Part shown: in pieces, positions 53,275 through 63,319 of the stretch
How positions within the stretch are numbered: position 1 is the stretch's first letter
Layout of the letters: each line of letters starts with the position of its first letter
DNA from: Phreatobacter sp.
GTDB taxonomy: Bacteria; Pseudomonadota; Alphaproteobacteria; Rhizobiales; Phreatobacteraceae
Assembly (NCBI RefSeq): GCF_030691135.1
Contig: NZ_JAUYFA010000052.1
Coordinates: forward strand, 61,117-125,116
Reading direction: 5' to 3'
DNA: 64,000 nt
Translations under genes and position numbers: made by a program
The notes under the pieces: generated by a model
Seen by the model: the letters and a program-made list of their open reading frames with translations, nothing else
Database searches by the model: none
Told to the model about the DNA's origin: nothing

Positions 53275-55383
53275 TCAAAGGCTCGACAGGTGATCGACCA
53301 GCATGCGTTCGGTCAGAATCTGCGGCAGCAACTGCGCGTCTCCGTTACGGCTGAACAAGAGGTAAAGGGGAACGCCGCTGCGCCCATGGCGCTCCAGGAC
53401 GCGGGTGATCTCGGGATTGCGGTTGGTCCAGTCGCCCTTCAGGTAGGCGACATTGCGCGCGCGGAAGAGGGCGCGGACCTCGTCGGACGCGAGCGCCGTG
53501 CGCTCGTTGACCAGGCAGGTGATGCACCAGGCCGCGGTCAGGTTGACGAAGACCGGCCGCCGGCCTTCGGCGATCAGCCCGTCGAGCCGGGCCTGGGTAA
53601 AGGGTTCGGTGCCGTCGCGGCTGTCGCGGACCGATCCGGCGGCCATCGCCCCCGGATCCGTCGCGATGGCCCTTCCTGCCGGAAGCAGCGCGAGGAGGGC
53701 GGCGAGGGCGACACCGCGCGCCACCCACGCGCCGCGCCGGCCGGCATGATGCGCCTTGCCGGCGAGGAAGACCGCGAGCCCCACCAGGACCAGCCCGGCC
53801 AGCGCCGCAGCCATGCCCGTCGGCCCGACCTGCTGCGACAGCACCCAGACGAGCCAGGCGACCGTGGCATAGAGCGGGAAGGCGAGGACCTGCTTCATCG
53901 TCTCCATCCAGGCACCGGGCCGCGGCAGGCGCCTGACGAGGGCCGGCACGAAGGTCAGCACGAGGACCGGCAGCGCGAGGCCGAACCCGAGCGCCAGGAA
54001 CACCGCCATGCCCACCGCGGGCGGCTGGGTCAGCGCAAAGCCGAGCGCCGTGCCCATGAAGGGTGCCGTGCAGGGCGTCGCCACCACGGTGGCGAGAAAC
54101 CCGGTCAGGAACGAACGCGGCAAGCCCGGCGGTGCCGCCGCGCCGGTGCCGACACGGGTCATCGCCATGCCGAATTGGGCGACGCCCGAGAGGCTGAGAC
54201 CCATGGCGAACAGGAGGAAGGCGAGCGCCGCCACCACGACCGGCGATTGCAGCTGGAACCCCCAGCCGACTTCGCCGCCCGCCGCCCGCAGCGCATAAAG
54301 CAGGGCCGCCAGCCCGGCGAAGGTGACGAGAACCCCGGCGGCATAGGCGAGGCCGTGGCCGCGAGCCTGCGAGGCCGGGGCCTCGCCGTGGCCCGTCAGC
54401 TGCAGCACCTTCAGCGACAGGACCGGAAAAACGCAGGGCATCAGGTTGAGGATGAGCCCGCCGAGCACCGCGAGGGCGATCGCCTGCAGCAGGGCCGTGA
54501 GGTCAACCGGCGGCGTGACGGCGACCGCCGGCGTGGCGGAAACGGCGAAGGCGTGGCTGACGGTGCCGCCGTCGACCTGCTCGTCCATGACGAGAACGCC
54601 GTCGAGGGTCGCCGGGGTGCCCTGCATCAGCGTGCTGCGCTTCAAGGTCAGAACCGGCCGGCCGTCGGTGACGGTAAAGGTCTGCGGCGCCGCGTGGTCG
54701 ATGACCTCGCCCGAGGCGGGGAAGAAACGCATGCCCCGCAGCGCCGTGGCCGGTCCGCCGGCGGCCGGCGTGATGGTCACCGCATTCGCTCCGACGCTGA
54801 AACGGGCTGCGAAGGGCGCGGCGAGCGGCAGCGCGGCCCGCGCCACGGAAATCGGCGTCTCGACCAGGGGCGCGTTCGGGGCCCGCGACGTCGGCCCCGC
54901 CACCGGCAGGGTCAGGGACACCGCGGCCTCGCCCGGGATGCATTCGCGCTGGCAGACGAGATAGGCCACCGTGGCCCTCAGCGGGGCGCGGCTGCTCGGC
55001 GCGAGGTCAGCCGGTGGCGTGATGGTCACCAGCAAGGTGGCCGTGCCTTCGTAGCCGTAGTTCATCAGCGGCCCGACGGGAATCGCCTGTGGCACGGGCC
55101 AGGCGATGGCGCCTGCCGAGAAGCCCGGTGGCAGTTGCCAGCGGATCTCCGTCGCCATGCCGGAATCGCCAGGGTTGCTCCAATAGGTGTGCCAGTGCTC
55201 CTTCATCGTCAGCCGCACGCCGACTGTGAAGGGCTCGCCCTGGCGGATGGCCGGCGGCTCGGCGATGAGCTCGGCCTTGACCAGCGTCGCCGGGTCATGA
55301 GGCTGCGCCATCGCACCCTGGGCCGCGCAGACGACCATCGCGGCGGCCGCCGCTGTTTTCATGAAGGCGCGGAGGTGGATCAT
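53275..55383 (-). CDS. DsbD-type thiol:disulfide interchange membrane protein (ScsB-like)
   Basis: 702 residues. Sec signal 1-27 (GAMA-QP), a large periplasmic N-terminal region (about 30-290) with CQRECIPGEA, an eight-helix membrane domain (about 295-560) with NLMPCVFPVLSLK and ATPCTAPFMG giving the two core cysteines, and a C-terminal thioredoxin-like domain with CITC near 618 (TAAWCITCLVNE). It carries electrons from cytosolic thioredoxin to the periplasm. The ATG at 55383 suits the signal best, although its ribosome site is weak. Confidence 0.85.
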   Translation of the reverse strand: MIHLRAFMKTAAAAAMVVCAAQGAMAQPHDPATLVKAELIAEPPAIRQGEPFTVGVRLTMKEHWHTYWSNPGDSGMATEIRWQLPPGFSAGAIAWPVPQAIPVGPLMNYGYEGTATLLVTITPPADLAPSSRAPLRATVAYLVCQRECIPGEAAVSLTLPVAGPTSRAPNAPLVETPISVARAALPLAAPFAARFSVGANAVTITPAAGGPATALRGMRFFPASGEVIDHAAPQTFTVTDGRPVLTLKRSTLMQGTPATLDGVLVMDEQVDGGTVSHAFAVSATPAVAVTPPVDLTALLQAIALAVLGGLILNLMPCVFPVLSLKVLQLTGHGEAPASQARGHGLAYAAGVLVTFAGLAALLYALRAAGGEVGWGFQLQSPVVVAALAFLLFAMGLSLSGVAQFGMAMTRVGTGAAAPPGLPRSFLTGFLATVVATPCTAPFMGTALGFALTQPPAVGMAVFLALGFGLALPVLVLTFVPALVRRLPRPGAWMETMKQVLAFPLYATVAWLVWVLSQQVGPTGMAAALAGLVLVGLAVFLAGKAHHAGRRGAWVARGVALAALLALLPAGRAIATDPGAMAAGSVRDSRDGTEPFTQARLDGLIAEGRRPVFVNLTAAWCITCLVNERTALASDEVRALFRARNVAYLKGDWTNRNPEITRVLERHGRSGVPLYLLFSRNGDAQLLPQILTERMLVDHLSSL

Positions 55384-55460
55384 CGGGCCATTGTAGAAAC
55401 GATGTTGCAGGCGACAATGCGACACGGGGCGCGATGGCGGTGTTTCACACGCGGATGTGA

Positions 55461-55488
55461 AGAAAAAGGGCAGCCGGAGCCGCCCTTT
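55461..55488 (-). terminator. Rho-independent terminator downstream of ilvC
   Basis: Read on the minus strand, AAAGGGC ... GCCCTTTTTCTT forms a seven-base stem around a ten-base GC-rich loop, followed by a T-run. It lies about 120 bp after the ilvC stop, beyond the duplicated fragment. Confidence 0.7.
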
Positions 55489-55518
55489 CCAGATTTCGGC
55501 AGAGGATGACTGAGGCGT

Positions 55519-55562
55519 TTCTCAGTTCTTGGTCTTGTCGACCAGGGCCTTCGCCTTGATCC
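55519..55562. repeat. Duplicate copy of the ilvC 3' end
   Basis: 44 bases identical to 55606-55649, i.e. to the last codons and stop of ilvC plus three bases beyond. The two copies are 87 bp apart start to start. The 43-bp spacer between them holds a nine-base perfect hairpin (GGACGGGTG and CACCCGTCC, 55567-55590). Confidence 0.85.
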
Positions 55563-55608
55563 CGAAGGACGGGTGCGAAGTCACCCGTCCGTCGCGACGA
55601 TGCCGTTC

Positions 55609-57352
<1,744 letters not shown>

Positions 57353-57370
57353 CGGATGTCGACAGGTGGG

Positions 57371-57398
57371 GAGAGCCGTACCGTACGTTACGGTTCTC
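57371..57398. promoter_or_regulatory. Candidate TetR operator
   Basis: A 28-base imperfect palindrome centred on CGTACG (arms GAGAGCCGTA and TACGGTTCTC, four mismatched positions) located 18 bp upstream of the tetR start. Size and position fit self-repression by the TetR protein. Confidence 0.6.
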
Positions 57399-57486
57399 TA
57401 GCCGAGCGTGGTGGCCAACGCAAGCGCACGCCGCATCGATACCTCGACGGATGACGGCACATTCGCGCGATGCGCGAACAGCATCG

Positions 57487-57855
57487 TCATTCGGTATCCT
57501 TCCAACCCGGGCCGATGATTTCCCAGAGCTTGGCTCGGACGGCCGACAGGAGTTCCGGCGAGGCACGCCCGGCAAACCGGAAGCCGCGCGAGGGGCGGTG
57601 CAGGCTGCGGATCTGGTCGACCAGGACGGCCCCTTCGATTTCGGGTTCGTCGACCATGACGACCTTGGTCGGCCATGGCCTGGTATTGCGCGTGATCGGA
57701 CACACGATGACGAGATCGGATCGCCGGTTGTACTCGACATCGGAAATCACCAGCGCCGGGCGCGCCCCGGCCTGTTCGCTGCCCTTTGTCGGGTCGAAAT
57801 CGACCCAGAAAATGTCGCCCGCGTGGATCAGGGGCCGCCCGTCATCGCCTGTCAT
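57487..57855 (-). CDS. MazF/PemK-type toxin (mRNA endoribonuclease)
   Basis: 122 residues. Beta-barrel toxin motifs GDIFWVDFDPTKGSEQAGARP (first part), ALVISDVEYN, VIVCPITRN and VLVDQIRSLHR. It would cleave mRNA unless bound by the antitoxin. The ATG at 57855 overlaps the antitoxin gene by 14 bp, the usual antitoxin-first order. The pair lies between tetR and pdxJ. Confidence 0.85.
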   Translation of the reverse strand: MTGDDGRPLIHAGDIFWVDFDPTKGSEQAGARPALVISDVEYNRRSDLVIVCPITRNTRPWPTKVVMVDEPEIEGAVLVDQIRSLHRPSRGFRFAGRASPELLSAVRAKLWEIIGPGWKDTE

Positions 57856-58114
57856 CGACGATCTCGTCCCCGCGATCCGATCCCCAGTCCACGACATCCG
57901 GCCGGCTGTCCGGTCCGAGTCGGTCCATCTCCGCCACCATTTCGGCAAGGCTCACGGACGGATACCGGGGAGTCTTCGGCCGGCGGATGTTCAGCCCGCC
58001 CGGCACCGCGAAGATCTCCAGGTCCTCGCCGGGCTTCAGGTCAATCGTCTCGGCCACGGAACGCGGCACCCGGACGGCAATGCTGTTGCCCCATTGAGCG
58101 GATTTGGCGCGCAC
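57842..58114 (-). CDS. MazE/AbrB-type antitoxin
   Basis: 90 residues. N-terminal SpoVT-AbrB swapped-hairpin DNA-binding domain: AKSAQWGNSIAVRVPRSVAE, then a C-terminal toxin-binding tail with acidic and Arg residues. The GTG start at 58114 is chosen because GGAGG lies six bases upstream and the family begins there; an upstream frame extension has no support. Should neutralise the overlapping toxin and repress the operon. Confidence 0.82.
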   Translation of the reverse strand: MRAKSAQWGNSIAVRVPRSVAETIDLKPGEDLEIFAVPGGLNIRRPKTPRYPSVSLAEMVAEMDRLGPDSRPDVVDWGSDRGDEIVDDRR

Positions 58115-58211
58115 CGTCAGGCCTCCGACACCAGTCTGGGATATCCGACGTATATCCCAGGCGGGGCAAGGCGTAAACGCGCACGCAGCCAACCTGCAGA
58201 GGGTCAGGCCG

Positions 58212-58949
58212 TCAGCCGCCGCAGGCCTTGCGATAGAGCCGCACGGTCTCCGCCATGCCGTGGATCAGCGCGTCGGCGGTCAGCGCATGGCCGATCGAGA
58301 CTTCCGCGATATCAGGGGCGGCGGCGATGAGGGCTGGCAGGTTGTCGAGCGTGAGGTCGTGGCCGGCATTGACGCCGAGGCCGGCCGATGACGCAGCCGT
58401 GGTGGTCGCCACCAGCTTCGCCAGCTCCGTCGCCTGCAACGCCGCTTCGCCGGCATGGCCATAGGGCCCCGTATAGAGCTCGATCCGGTCAGTGCCGGTG
58501 GCCTTGGCGCCCGCCACCAGCGCCGGATCGGCGTCGAGGAAGATCGAGACCCGCATGCCGCCCGCCTTCAGCCGGGCGATGGACTGCTGCAGCAGGCCGG
58601 CATCCCGGTGGACGTCCCAGCCGTGATCGGAGGTCGCCTGCGCCGGGTCGTCCGGCACCAGCGTCACCTGCGCGGGCTTTACCTCCTCGCACAGCGCCAG
58701 GAAGCGCTCGTCCGGATAGCCCTCGATGTTGAACTCGTCGGCGGGAAACTCGGCACGCAGCATCGCCGCCAGATCGAAGACGTCGTGCCGGCGGATATGC
58801 CGCTCGTCGGGCCGCGGATGCACGGTGATGCCCGCCGCGCCCGCCTGCATGGCGATGCGGGCGAGGCCGGTGACGCTCGGCCAGGGCAGGTTGCGCCGGT
58901 TGCGCAGCTGCGCGATGGCGTTGACGTTGACGGACAGATGCGTCGGCAT
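58212..58949 (-). CDS. pdxJ: Pyridoxine 5'-phosphate synthase
   Basis: 245 residues, TIM barrel. [15 protein letters not shown] at the start, [16 protein letters not shown], and [15 protein letters not shown] near the end, all PdxJ landmarks. Joins 1-deoxy-xylulose-5-phosphate and the amino-acetone phosphate in de novo vitamin B6 synthesis. The start fits a strong CCGGAAG-type site. Independent of pdxY at 51 kb. Confidence 0.96.
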   Translation of the reverse strand: MPTHLSVNVNAIAQLRNRRNLPWPSVTGLARIAMQAGAAGITVHPRPDERHIRRHDVFDLAAMLRAEFPADEFNIEGYPDERFLALCEEVKPAQVTLVPDDPAQATSDHGWDVHRDAGLLQQSIARLKAGGMRVSIFLDADPALVAGAKATGTDRIELYTGPYGHAGEAALQATELAKLVATTTAASSAGLGVNAGHDLTLDNLPALIAAAPDIAEVSIGHALTADALIHGMAETVRLYRKACGG

Positions 58950-59063
58950 GGCGGGCTTCCGGGGAAGACTGTTCTAGCGGGTGCAAGCTGTAGCAGTTTG
59001 CAGAGTGGGTCGCATTGGCTTCACGCGAACCGGTTCCGACTTCGCTGGCCAATGCTCCCGATA

Positions 59064-59642
59064 TCAGCGTCCCTGCGCGCCATCCGGCAAGGCCGCTTCC
59101 TGCATGCCTTCCGCGCCGCGGCTCATGGCGGCGATGCCGGTGCGCGACACCTCGACGAGGCCGACCACGCCCATCAGGCGGATGAAGCGCTCGACCTCCT
59201 CCGTCGTCCCCGTCAGCTCGAAGACGAAGGAGTTGAGCGTCGCGTCCAGCGTCCGGGCGCCAAAGGCCCCGGCGAGGCGCAGCGCCTCGACGCGCGAGTC
59301 GCCCTTGCCGCGCACCTTGACGAGGCAGAGCTCGCGCTCCAGCGCCGAACCCTGGACGGTCAGGTCCACCACCCGGTGCACCGGCACCAGCCGGTCGAGC
59401 TGCGTCTTGATCTGCTCGATCACCTTCTCCGTGCCGGTGGTGACGATGGTGATGCGCGAGACATGCTTCTCGTGCTCGGTCTCCGAGACTGTCAGGCTCT
59501 CGATATTGTAGCCGCGGCCGGAGAACATCCCGGCGATGCGGGCGAGGACACCGGGCTCGTTGTCGACCAGCACGGCGAGCGTGTGGCGGCGCTCGGCATG
59601 GATGGCGTCGGAGAGGAAATAGGCGGACTGGGACTGGGTCAT
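59064..59642 (-). CDS. ilvH: Acetohydroxyacid synthase small (regulatory) subunit
   Basis: 192 residues. N-terminal ACT domain (HTLAVLVDNEPGVLARIAGMFSGRGYN, partly quoted) that binds valine for feedback control, followed by the activating C-terminal domain. It should pair with the large subunit encoded at 60383-62143. The two genes, normally adjacent, are separated here by a VapBC-type pair. The ATG at 59642 is 19 bp after the toxin stop. Confidence 0.95.
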   Translation of the reverse strand: MTQSQSAYFLSDAIHAERRHTLAVLVDNEPGVLARIAGMFSGRGYNIESLTVSETEHEKHVSRITIVTTGTEKVIEQIKTQLDRLVPVHRVVDLTVQGSALERELCLVKVRGKGDSRVEALRLAGAFGARTLDATLNSFVFELTGTTEEVERFIRLMGVVGLVEVSRTGIAAMSRGAEGMQEAALPDGAQGR

Positions 59643-59661
59643 GGTCTTTTCTTCTGACGGG

Positions 59662-60054
59662 TCAGGGACTGACGACGGGCGGATGATCGAAGGCCGACGG
59701 GGCAGCTTTGACGAGCGCTTGGTCGAAGGTGGCGAAGGCGTCGGCCTTGTCGGAACCGGCGACATGCAGGGCATCGGCGAAATCCAGGCCGGTCCTGTAC
59801 CCCTCGATCGCTGCCCGAACACGAGGCGGGTCCTCCACGACAACCCGCTCGTTTTCCGCGATGCGGAGCAGAGCTTCCGTCACGCGGGCGCGATCGATGC
59901 CGTAAATCTTCCGGAGCACCCATTCGGTTTCCAGGAAAACGGTCGTGGTGATGTACACGATCGAATCCTTGAAGAGTTCGCGAGCTTTTCTCTCCTGAAG
60001 CGCATCATCGCCAGTGATCAGGCGCACGATCACATTCGTATCGACGCCGATCAT
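59662..60054 (-). CDS. vapC: VapC-type PIN-domain toxin
   Basis: 130 residues. Acidic PIN residues: Asp5 in IGVDTNVIVRL, Glu in FLETEWVL, and the pair in GLDFADALHVA, plus a late ATFDQAL. A metal-dependent RNase. Overlaps the antitoxin stop by four bases. Located between ilvI and ilvH in the same orientation, so the ilv transcript should run through it. Confidence 0.88.
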   Translation of the reverse strand: MIGVDTNVIVRLITGDDALQERKARELFKDSIVYITTTVFLETEWVLRKIYGIDRARVTEALLRIAENERVVVEDPPRVRAAIEGYRTGLDFADALHVAGSDKADAFATFDQALVKAAPSAFDHPPVVSP

Positions 60055-60317
60055 CGTGATTTTCGCTCCCAACGTTCGGTCATTGCGAGGTCGATGGCCG
60101 TGTTCATGTCCGCGATGGACACAGGCGGGCCATCGTATTTCAGGCAACCGGCGAGATCGTCGAGTGTGTAGCGCTTGGCCACGGCAGGCGTTCTGAGCAA
60201 GACGCCCTCCGGATGCGGCACGACCTCGAGCTCCGTGCCGCTCGGCCAGTTCTTGGCGTCGCGTACGGCCTTGGGCAGGACGACCTGCCCCTTGGTCGAC
60301 AATCGGGTCGTATCCAT
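60051..60317 (-). CDS. vapB: VapB-type AbrB-fold antitoxin
   Basis: 88 residues. TTRLSTKGQVVLPKAVRDA is the AbrB/SpoVT DNA-binding hairpin; the rest is an acidic, flexible toxin-binding tail. The ATG at 60317 starts 65 bp after ilvI. Coupled to the toxin by ATGA. Confidence 0.87.
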   Translation of the reverse strand: MDTTRLSTKGQVVLPKAVRDAKNWPSGTELEVVPHPEGVLLRTPAVAKRYTLDDLAGCLKYDGPPVSIADMNTAIDLAMTERWERKSR

Positions 60318-60382
60318 GGCTCCCTCCGGCACAGCGGTAAGACGACGGTAAGATAGCATCCCGCCGCCGTCTTCGCCACGCC

Positions 60383-62143
60383 TCACACCAGCTGCTTGCC
60401 CTTGGCGTCGATGATGTCGCCGGTCTGGCCGACGAAATCGGCGAGGATCATCTCGTTATGCGCCTTGCCCGAGGGGATCATCGGGAAGCAGTTCTCGTGC
60501 TTCGCCACCAGGCAGTCGAAGATCACCGGTCCGGGATAGTCGAGCATCTCGCGGATGGCGTCGTCCAGCAGGGCCGGGTCGGAGCAGCGGATGCCCTTGG
60601 CGTGATAGGCCTCGGCGAGCTTGACGAAGTCCGGCAGCGCCGCCGAATAGCTCTCCGAATAGCGCCCGCCATGCAGCAGCTCCTGCCACTGGCGCACCAT
60701 GCCCATATATTCGTTGTTGAGGATGAAGATCTTCACCGGCAGGCGATACTGCGCCGCCGTCGACATCTCCTGCATGTTCATCAGCACCGAGGCCTCGCCC
60801 GCCACGCAGATGACGAGATCCTTGGGATGGGCGAGCTGCACGCCCACCGCCGCCGGCAGGCCATAGCCCATCGTGCCGAGGCCGCCCGACGTCATCCAGC
60901 GGTTCGGATCGTCGAAATGGAGATATTGCGCCGCCCACATCTGGTGCTGGCCGACCTCCGTGGTGATGAAGCGCTTGCGGTGCTTGGTCAGCGCCTCCAG
61001 CCGCTCCAGCGCATGCTGCGGCTTGATGATCGTGTCGGAATTCGCATAGGCGAGCGACTTGCGCCCGCGCCAGCCCTCGATCTCGCTCCACCAGGCCTTG
61101 ATCGCCGGCTTGTCGACCTGTCCGGCCACGTCCTTCCACAGCCGCACCATGTCCTCGAGCACATGGGCGCAGTCGCCGACGATGCCGATATCCACCTTGA
61201 CGTTCTTGTTGATGGACGAGGGATCGATGTCGATGTGGATCTTCTTCGACCCCGGCGAGAAGGCATCGAGCCGCCCGGTGATGCGATCGTCGAACCGCGC
61301 GCCGATATTCACCATCAGGTCGCAGCCATGCATGGCGAGGTTCGCCTCGTAGGTGCCGTGCATGCCGAGCATGCCCAGCCACTGCGGGTCATGGGCCGGA
61401 TAGGCGCCGAGGCCCATCAGCGTCGAGGTCACGGGATAGCCGGTGGCGCGCGCCAGCTCGCGCAGCAGCTGCGAGGCCTGCGGCCCGGCATTGATGACGC
61501 CGCCGCCGGTATAGAAGACCGGGCGCTTGGCCTTGGCGATCAGCTCCACCGCCGCCTTGATCTTGGAGAGGTCGCCCTTGATCTGCGGACGGTAGGTCTT
61601 GTGCTGGTTGTCGCGCGGCTTCTCATACTTGCCGCTCTTGAACTGGATGTCCTTGGGGATGTCGATGACCACCGGCCCGGGACGGCCGTTCTGCGCCACA
61701 TAGAAGGCCTCGTGCAGGATGCGCGGCAGGTCCTCGATGTTCTTCACGAGATAATTGTGCTTGGTGCAGTGGCGCGTGATGCCGACCGTATCGGCCTCCT
61801 GGAACGCGTCCGAGCCGATCAGATGGGTCGGCACCTGGCCGGTGAAACAGACCAGGGGAATGGAATCCATCAGCGCATCGGTCAGGCCGGTGACCGCATT
61901 GGTCGCGCCGGGGCCGGAGGTGACCAGCACCACGCCGACCTTGCCGGAGGAGCGGGCATAGCCCTCGGCGGCATGCACCGCGCCCTGCTCGTGGCGGACG
62001 AGAATGTGCTTGACGCTGTCCTGCTGGAAGAGCGCGTCATAGATCGGCAGCACGGCGCCGCCGGGATAGCCGAAGAGCGTGTTGACGCCCTGGTCGATCA
62101 GGGTCTGCACCACCATTTCGGCGCCGGTCATCTCGCGGGACAT
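60383..62143 (-). CDS. ilvI: Acetohydroxyacid synthase large (catalytic) subunit
   Basis: 586 residues, ThDP enzyme. Catalytic Glu in VRHEQGAVHAAEGYAR (about residue 53), FAD-binding centre, and the ThDP motif from GEASVLMNMQEM to FILNNEYMGMVRQWQ. The ThDP motif reads GEAS rather than GDGS. First step of branched-chain amino acid synthesis. The ATG at 62143 (AGGAA upstream) is chosen; the frame is open further but this is where the family begins. Preceded by an attenuator-like leader. Confidence 0.96.
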   Translation of the reverse strand: MSREMTGAEMVVQTLIDQGVNTLFGYPGGAVLPIYDALFQQDSVKHILVRHEQGAVHAAEGYARSSGKVGVVLVTSGPGATNAVTGLTDALMDSIPLVCFTGQVPTHLIGSDAFQEADTVGITRHCTKHNYLVKNIEDLPRILHEAFYVAQNGRPGPVVIDIPKDIQFKSGKYEKPRDNQHKTYRPQIKGDLSKIKAAVELIAKAKRPVFYTGGGVINAGPQASQLLRELARATGYPVTSTLMGLGAYPAHDPQWLGMLGMHGTYEANLAMHGCDLMVNIGARFDDRITGRLDAFSPGSKKIHIDIDPSSINKNVKVDIGIVGDCAHVLEDMVRLWKDVAGQVDKPAIKAWWSEIEGWRGRKSLAYANSDTIIKPQHALERLEALTKHRKRFITTEVGQHQMWAAQYLHFDDPNRWMTSGGLGTMGYGLPAAVGVQLAHPKDLVICVAGEASVLMNMQEMSTAAQYRLPVKIFILNNEYMGMVRQWQELLHGGRYSESYSAALPDFVKLAEAYHAKGIRCSDPALLDDAIREMLDYPGPVIFDCLVAKHENCFPMIPSGKAHNEMILADFVGQTGDIIDAKGKQLV

Positions 62144-62219
62144 GGGTCGGTTTCCTTGTAGCGTCGTCTTGGTCTGTTGTTGCGGCAAGGCGTTAAGCGG
62201 CAAGGTCGTTCAGGGCAAC

Positions 62220-62243
62220 AAAAAAGGCCCCGTGAGGGACCTT
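62220..62243 (-). terminator. Attenuator terminator in the ilvI leader
   Basis: On the minus strand AAGGTCCC-TCAC-GGGGCCTT pairs at seven of eight positions and is followed by six Ts, a Rho-independent terminator placed 77 bp before the ilvI ATG and 37 bp after the leader-peptide stop. This is the expected place for an amino-acid attenuator. Confidence 0.75.
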
Positions 62244-62279
62244 GTGTTGAGCGCCACCGTTCGGCCGCCGTGTGATGTC

Positions 62280-62327
62280 TCACACGTCCGTCGATGGCGC
62301 CCCGGATACAATAAGGTTGAAACGCAC
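62280..62327 (-). CDS. Leader peptide controlling ilvI (Leu-Ile-Val codons)
   Basis: A 15-residue frame (MRFNLIVSGAPSTDV, GTG start, GGAG nine bases upstream) contains consecutive Leu, Ile and Val codons at positions 5-7, the end products of the pathway. Ribosome stalling there when these amino acids are scarce would favour an antiterminator fold over the terminator at 62220-62243. A GTGTGA/TCACAC inverted repeat overlaps the stop and could be the pause hairpin. Confidence 0.65.
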   Translation of the reverse strand: MRFNLIVSGAPSTDV

Positions 62328-62358
62328 GGCGTGCGGCTCCGATTGAGAGAGGCGCGAA

Positions 62359-62387
62359 CCATAGGGGAGGGGGAAGGAGGGTGTCAA
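62359..62387 (-). promoter_or_regulatory. Promoter of the ilvI leader
   Basis: TTGACA and CTATGG (minus strand) separated by 17 bases. A strong consensus-type -35 and typical alphaproteobacterial -10. The start of transcription would be about 25 bases ahead of the leader peptide. Confidence 0.65.
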
Positions 62388-62518
62388 TGGGGGAGGGGGT
62401 GACCGACTAGATCAACTGGGCGTGTGGATTGGCAGCCATTAGCGATGTCGAGGTTGGTAAAGCGACCACTTGCGCTCACGTAATTAAATAATAATATAGT
62501 AATTACCGGAGGTTGAAT

Positions 62519-63319
62519 ATGATAAAAGACTATTTTGATGAAATCAGCCATGGTCTGGCTCGTGAGTCCGAGCGAATGCGAAAGGACTTCGCTACGCACC
62601 GACAATCTGCAGGCACCAATCGGGAGGCTATCGTTTGTAAGCTTTTAAGACAACATATATTGCAGTCGGTTGGAATAGAGACTGGATTGGTGCTGTCTGC
62701 ATCCGGGGATTTATCCGCGCAATCGGATATTATTCTTGTAGATAAAAATTCGAATGCTGCCTTACATGGAGATCGTCCTATTCCTATATGGCTTGTCGAA
62801 TCAGTATATGGAGTAATTGAGGTAAAAACGCAGTTTACACCTTCTACTTTAACAGACTCTGTTGCCAAATGCAAGAAATTCAAGGCGTTACCCAGGAATT
62901 TTGCAGACAGCTGTGGTCGTCAAGCAATAAAAGATAATCTTTTCTGTGTGTGGTCGTTTGAGTCGCCAGCAGATTTAAACGTAGCGAAAGAAAATATAGC
63001 TAAGGAAGTTGATGGTCTTTCGATCAACGAGAGGCCAGATTTTATAGTGGTACCCGGCTCATTCCTCTGGCGAGGCGGTAGATATTTTGACTTGACTCGC
63101 AATGGGCAACCGGGGTCATCCCACTATAATCAACGGCTCCGGGAAGTTGGAGGGGACGTAGAGAAGCTTTTGGATCCATCCGAAGAGATGATGGGTCTGG
63201 GGGAAAATTCGCTGTTTACGTTCCTTTACTGGATCAACAGCTGGCTGTATGCCGCCGGTCCGCGGCGTCCCGATCTGGTGAAATACTACCCGAGCATGAC
63301 ATTCGGTAGCATCATCTGA
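62519..63319 (+). CDS. AT-rich gene for a nuclease-like DUF6602-type protein
   Basis: 266 residues in DNA far more AT-rich than all its neighbours, with many A/T third positions, so it was probably acquired. SDIILVDKN followed by YGVIEVKT is the Asp...Glu-x-Lys core of a PD-(D/E)xK nuclease fold. The layout resembles DUF6602 proteins of unknown function found in defence and mobile regions. GGAGG lies six bases before the ATG. The last eight bases overlap the convergent RES gene. Catalytic activity is not shown. Confidence 0.65.
   Translation: MIKDYFDEISHGLARESERMRKDFATHRQSAGTNREAIVCKLLRQHILQSVGIETGLVLSASGDLSAQSDIILVDKNSNAALHGDRPIPIWLVESVYGVIEVKTQFTPSTLTDSVAKCKKFKALPRNFADSCGRQAIKDNLFCVWSFESPADLNVAKENIAKEVDGLSINERPDFIVVPGSFLWRGGRYFDLTRNGQPGSSHYNQRLREVGGDVEKLLDPSEEMMGLGENSLFTFLYWINSWLYAAGPRRPDLVKYYPSMTFGSII

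Noticed and set aside
53290..55509. Long plus-strand frame opposite the DsbD-type gene
   Set aside because: Arg/Gly/Glu-rich translation without motifs; the minus-strand gene has signal peptide, helices and CxxC motifs.
60383..62143. Defect in the acetohydroxyacid synthase ThDP motif (GEAS in place of GDGS)
   Set aside because: All surrounding ThDP and FAD motifs are intact and the acidic residue is retained as Glu, so I treat it as a lineage variant, not a loss of function.
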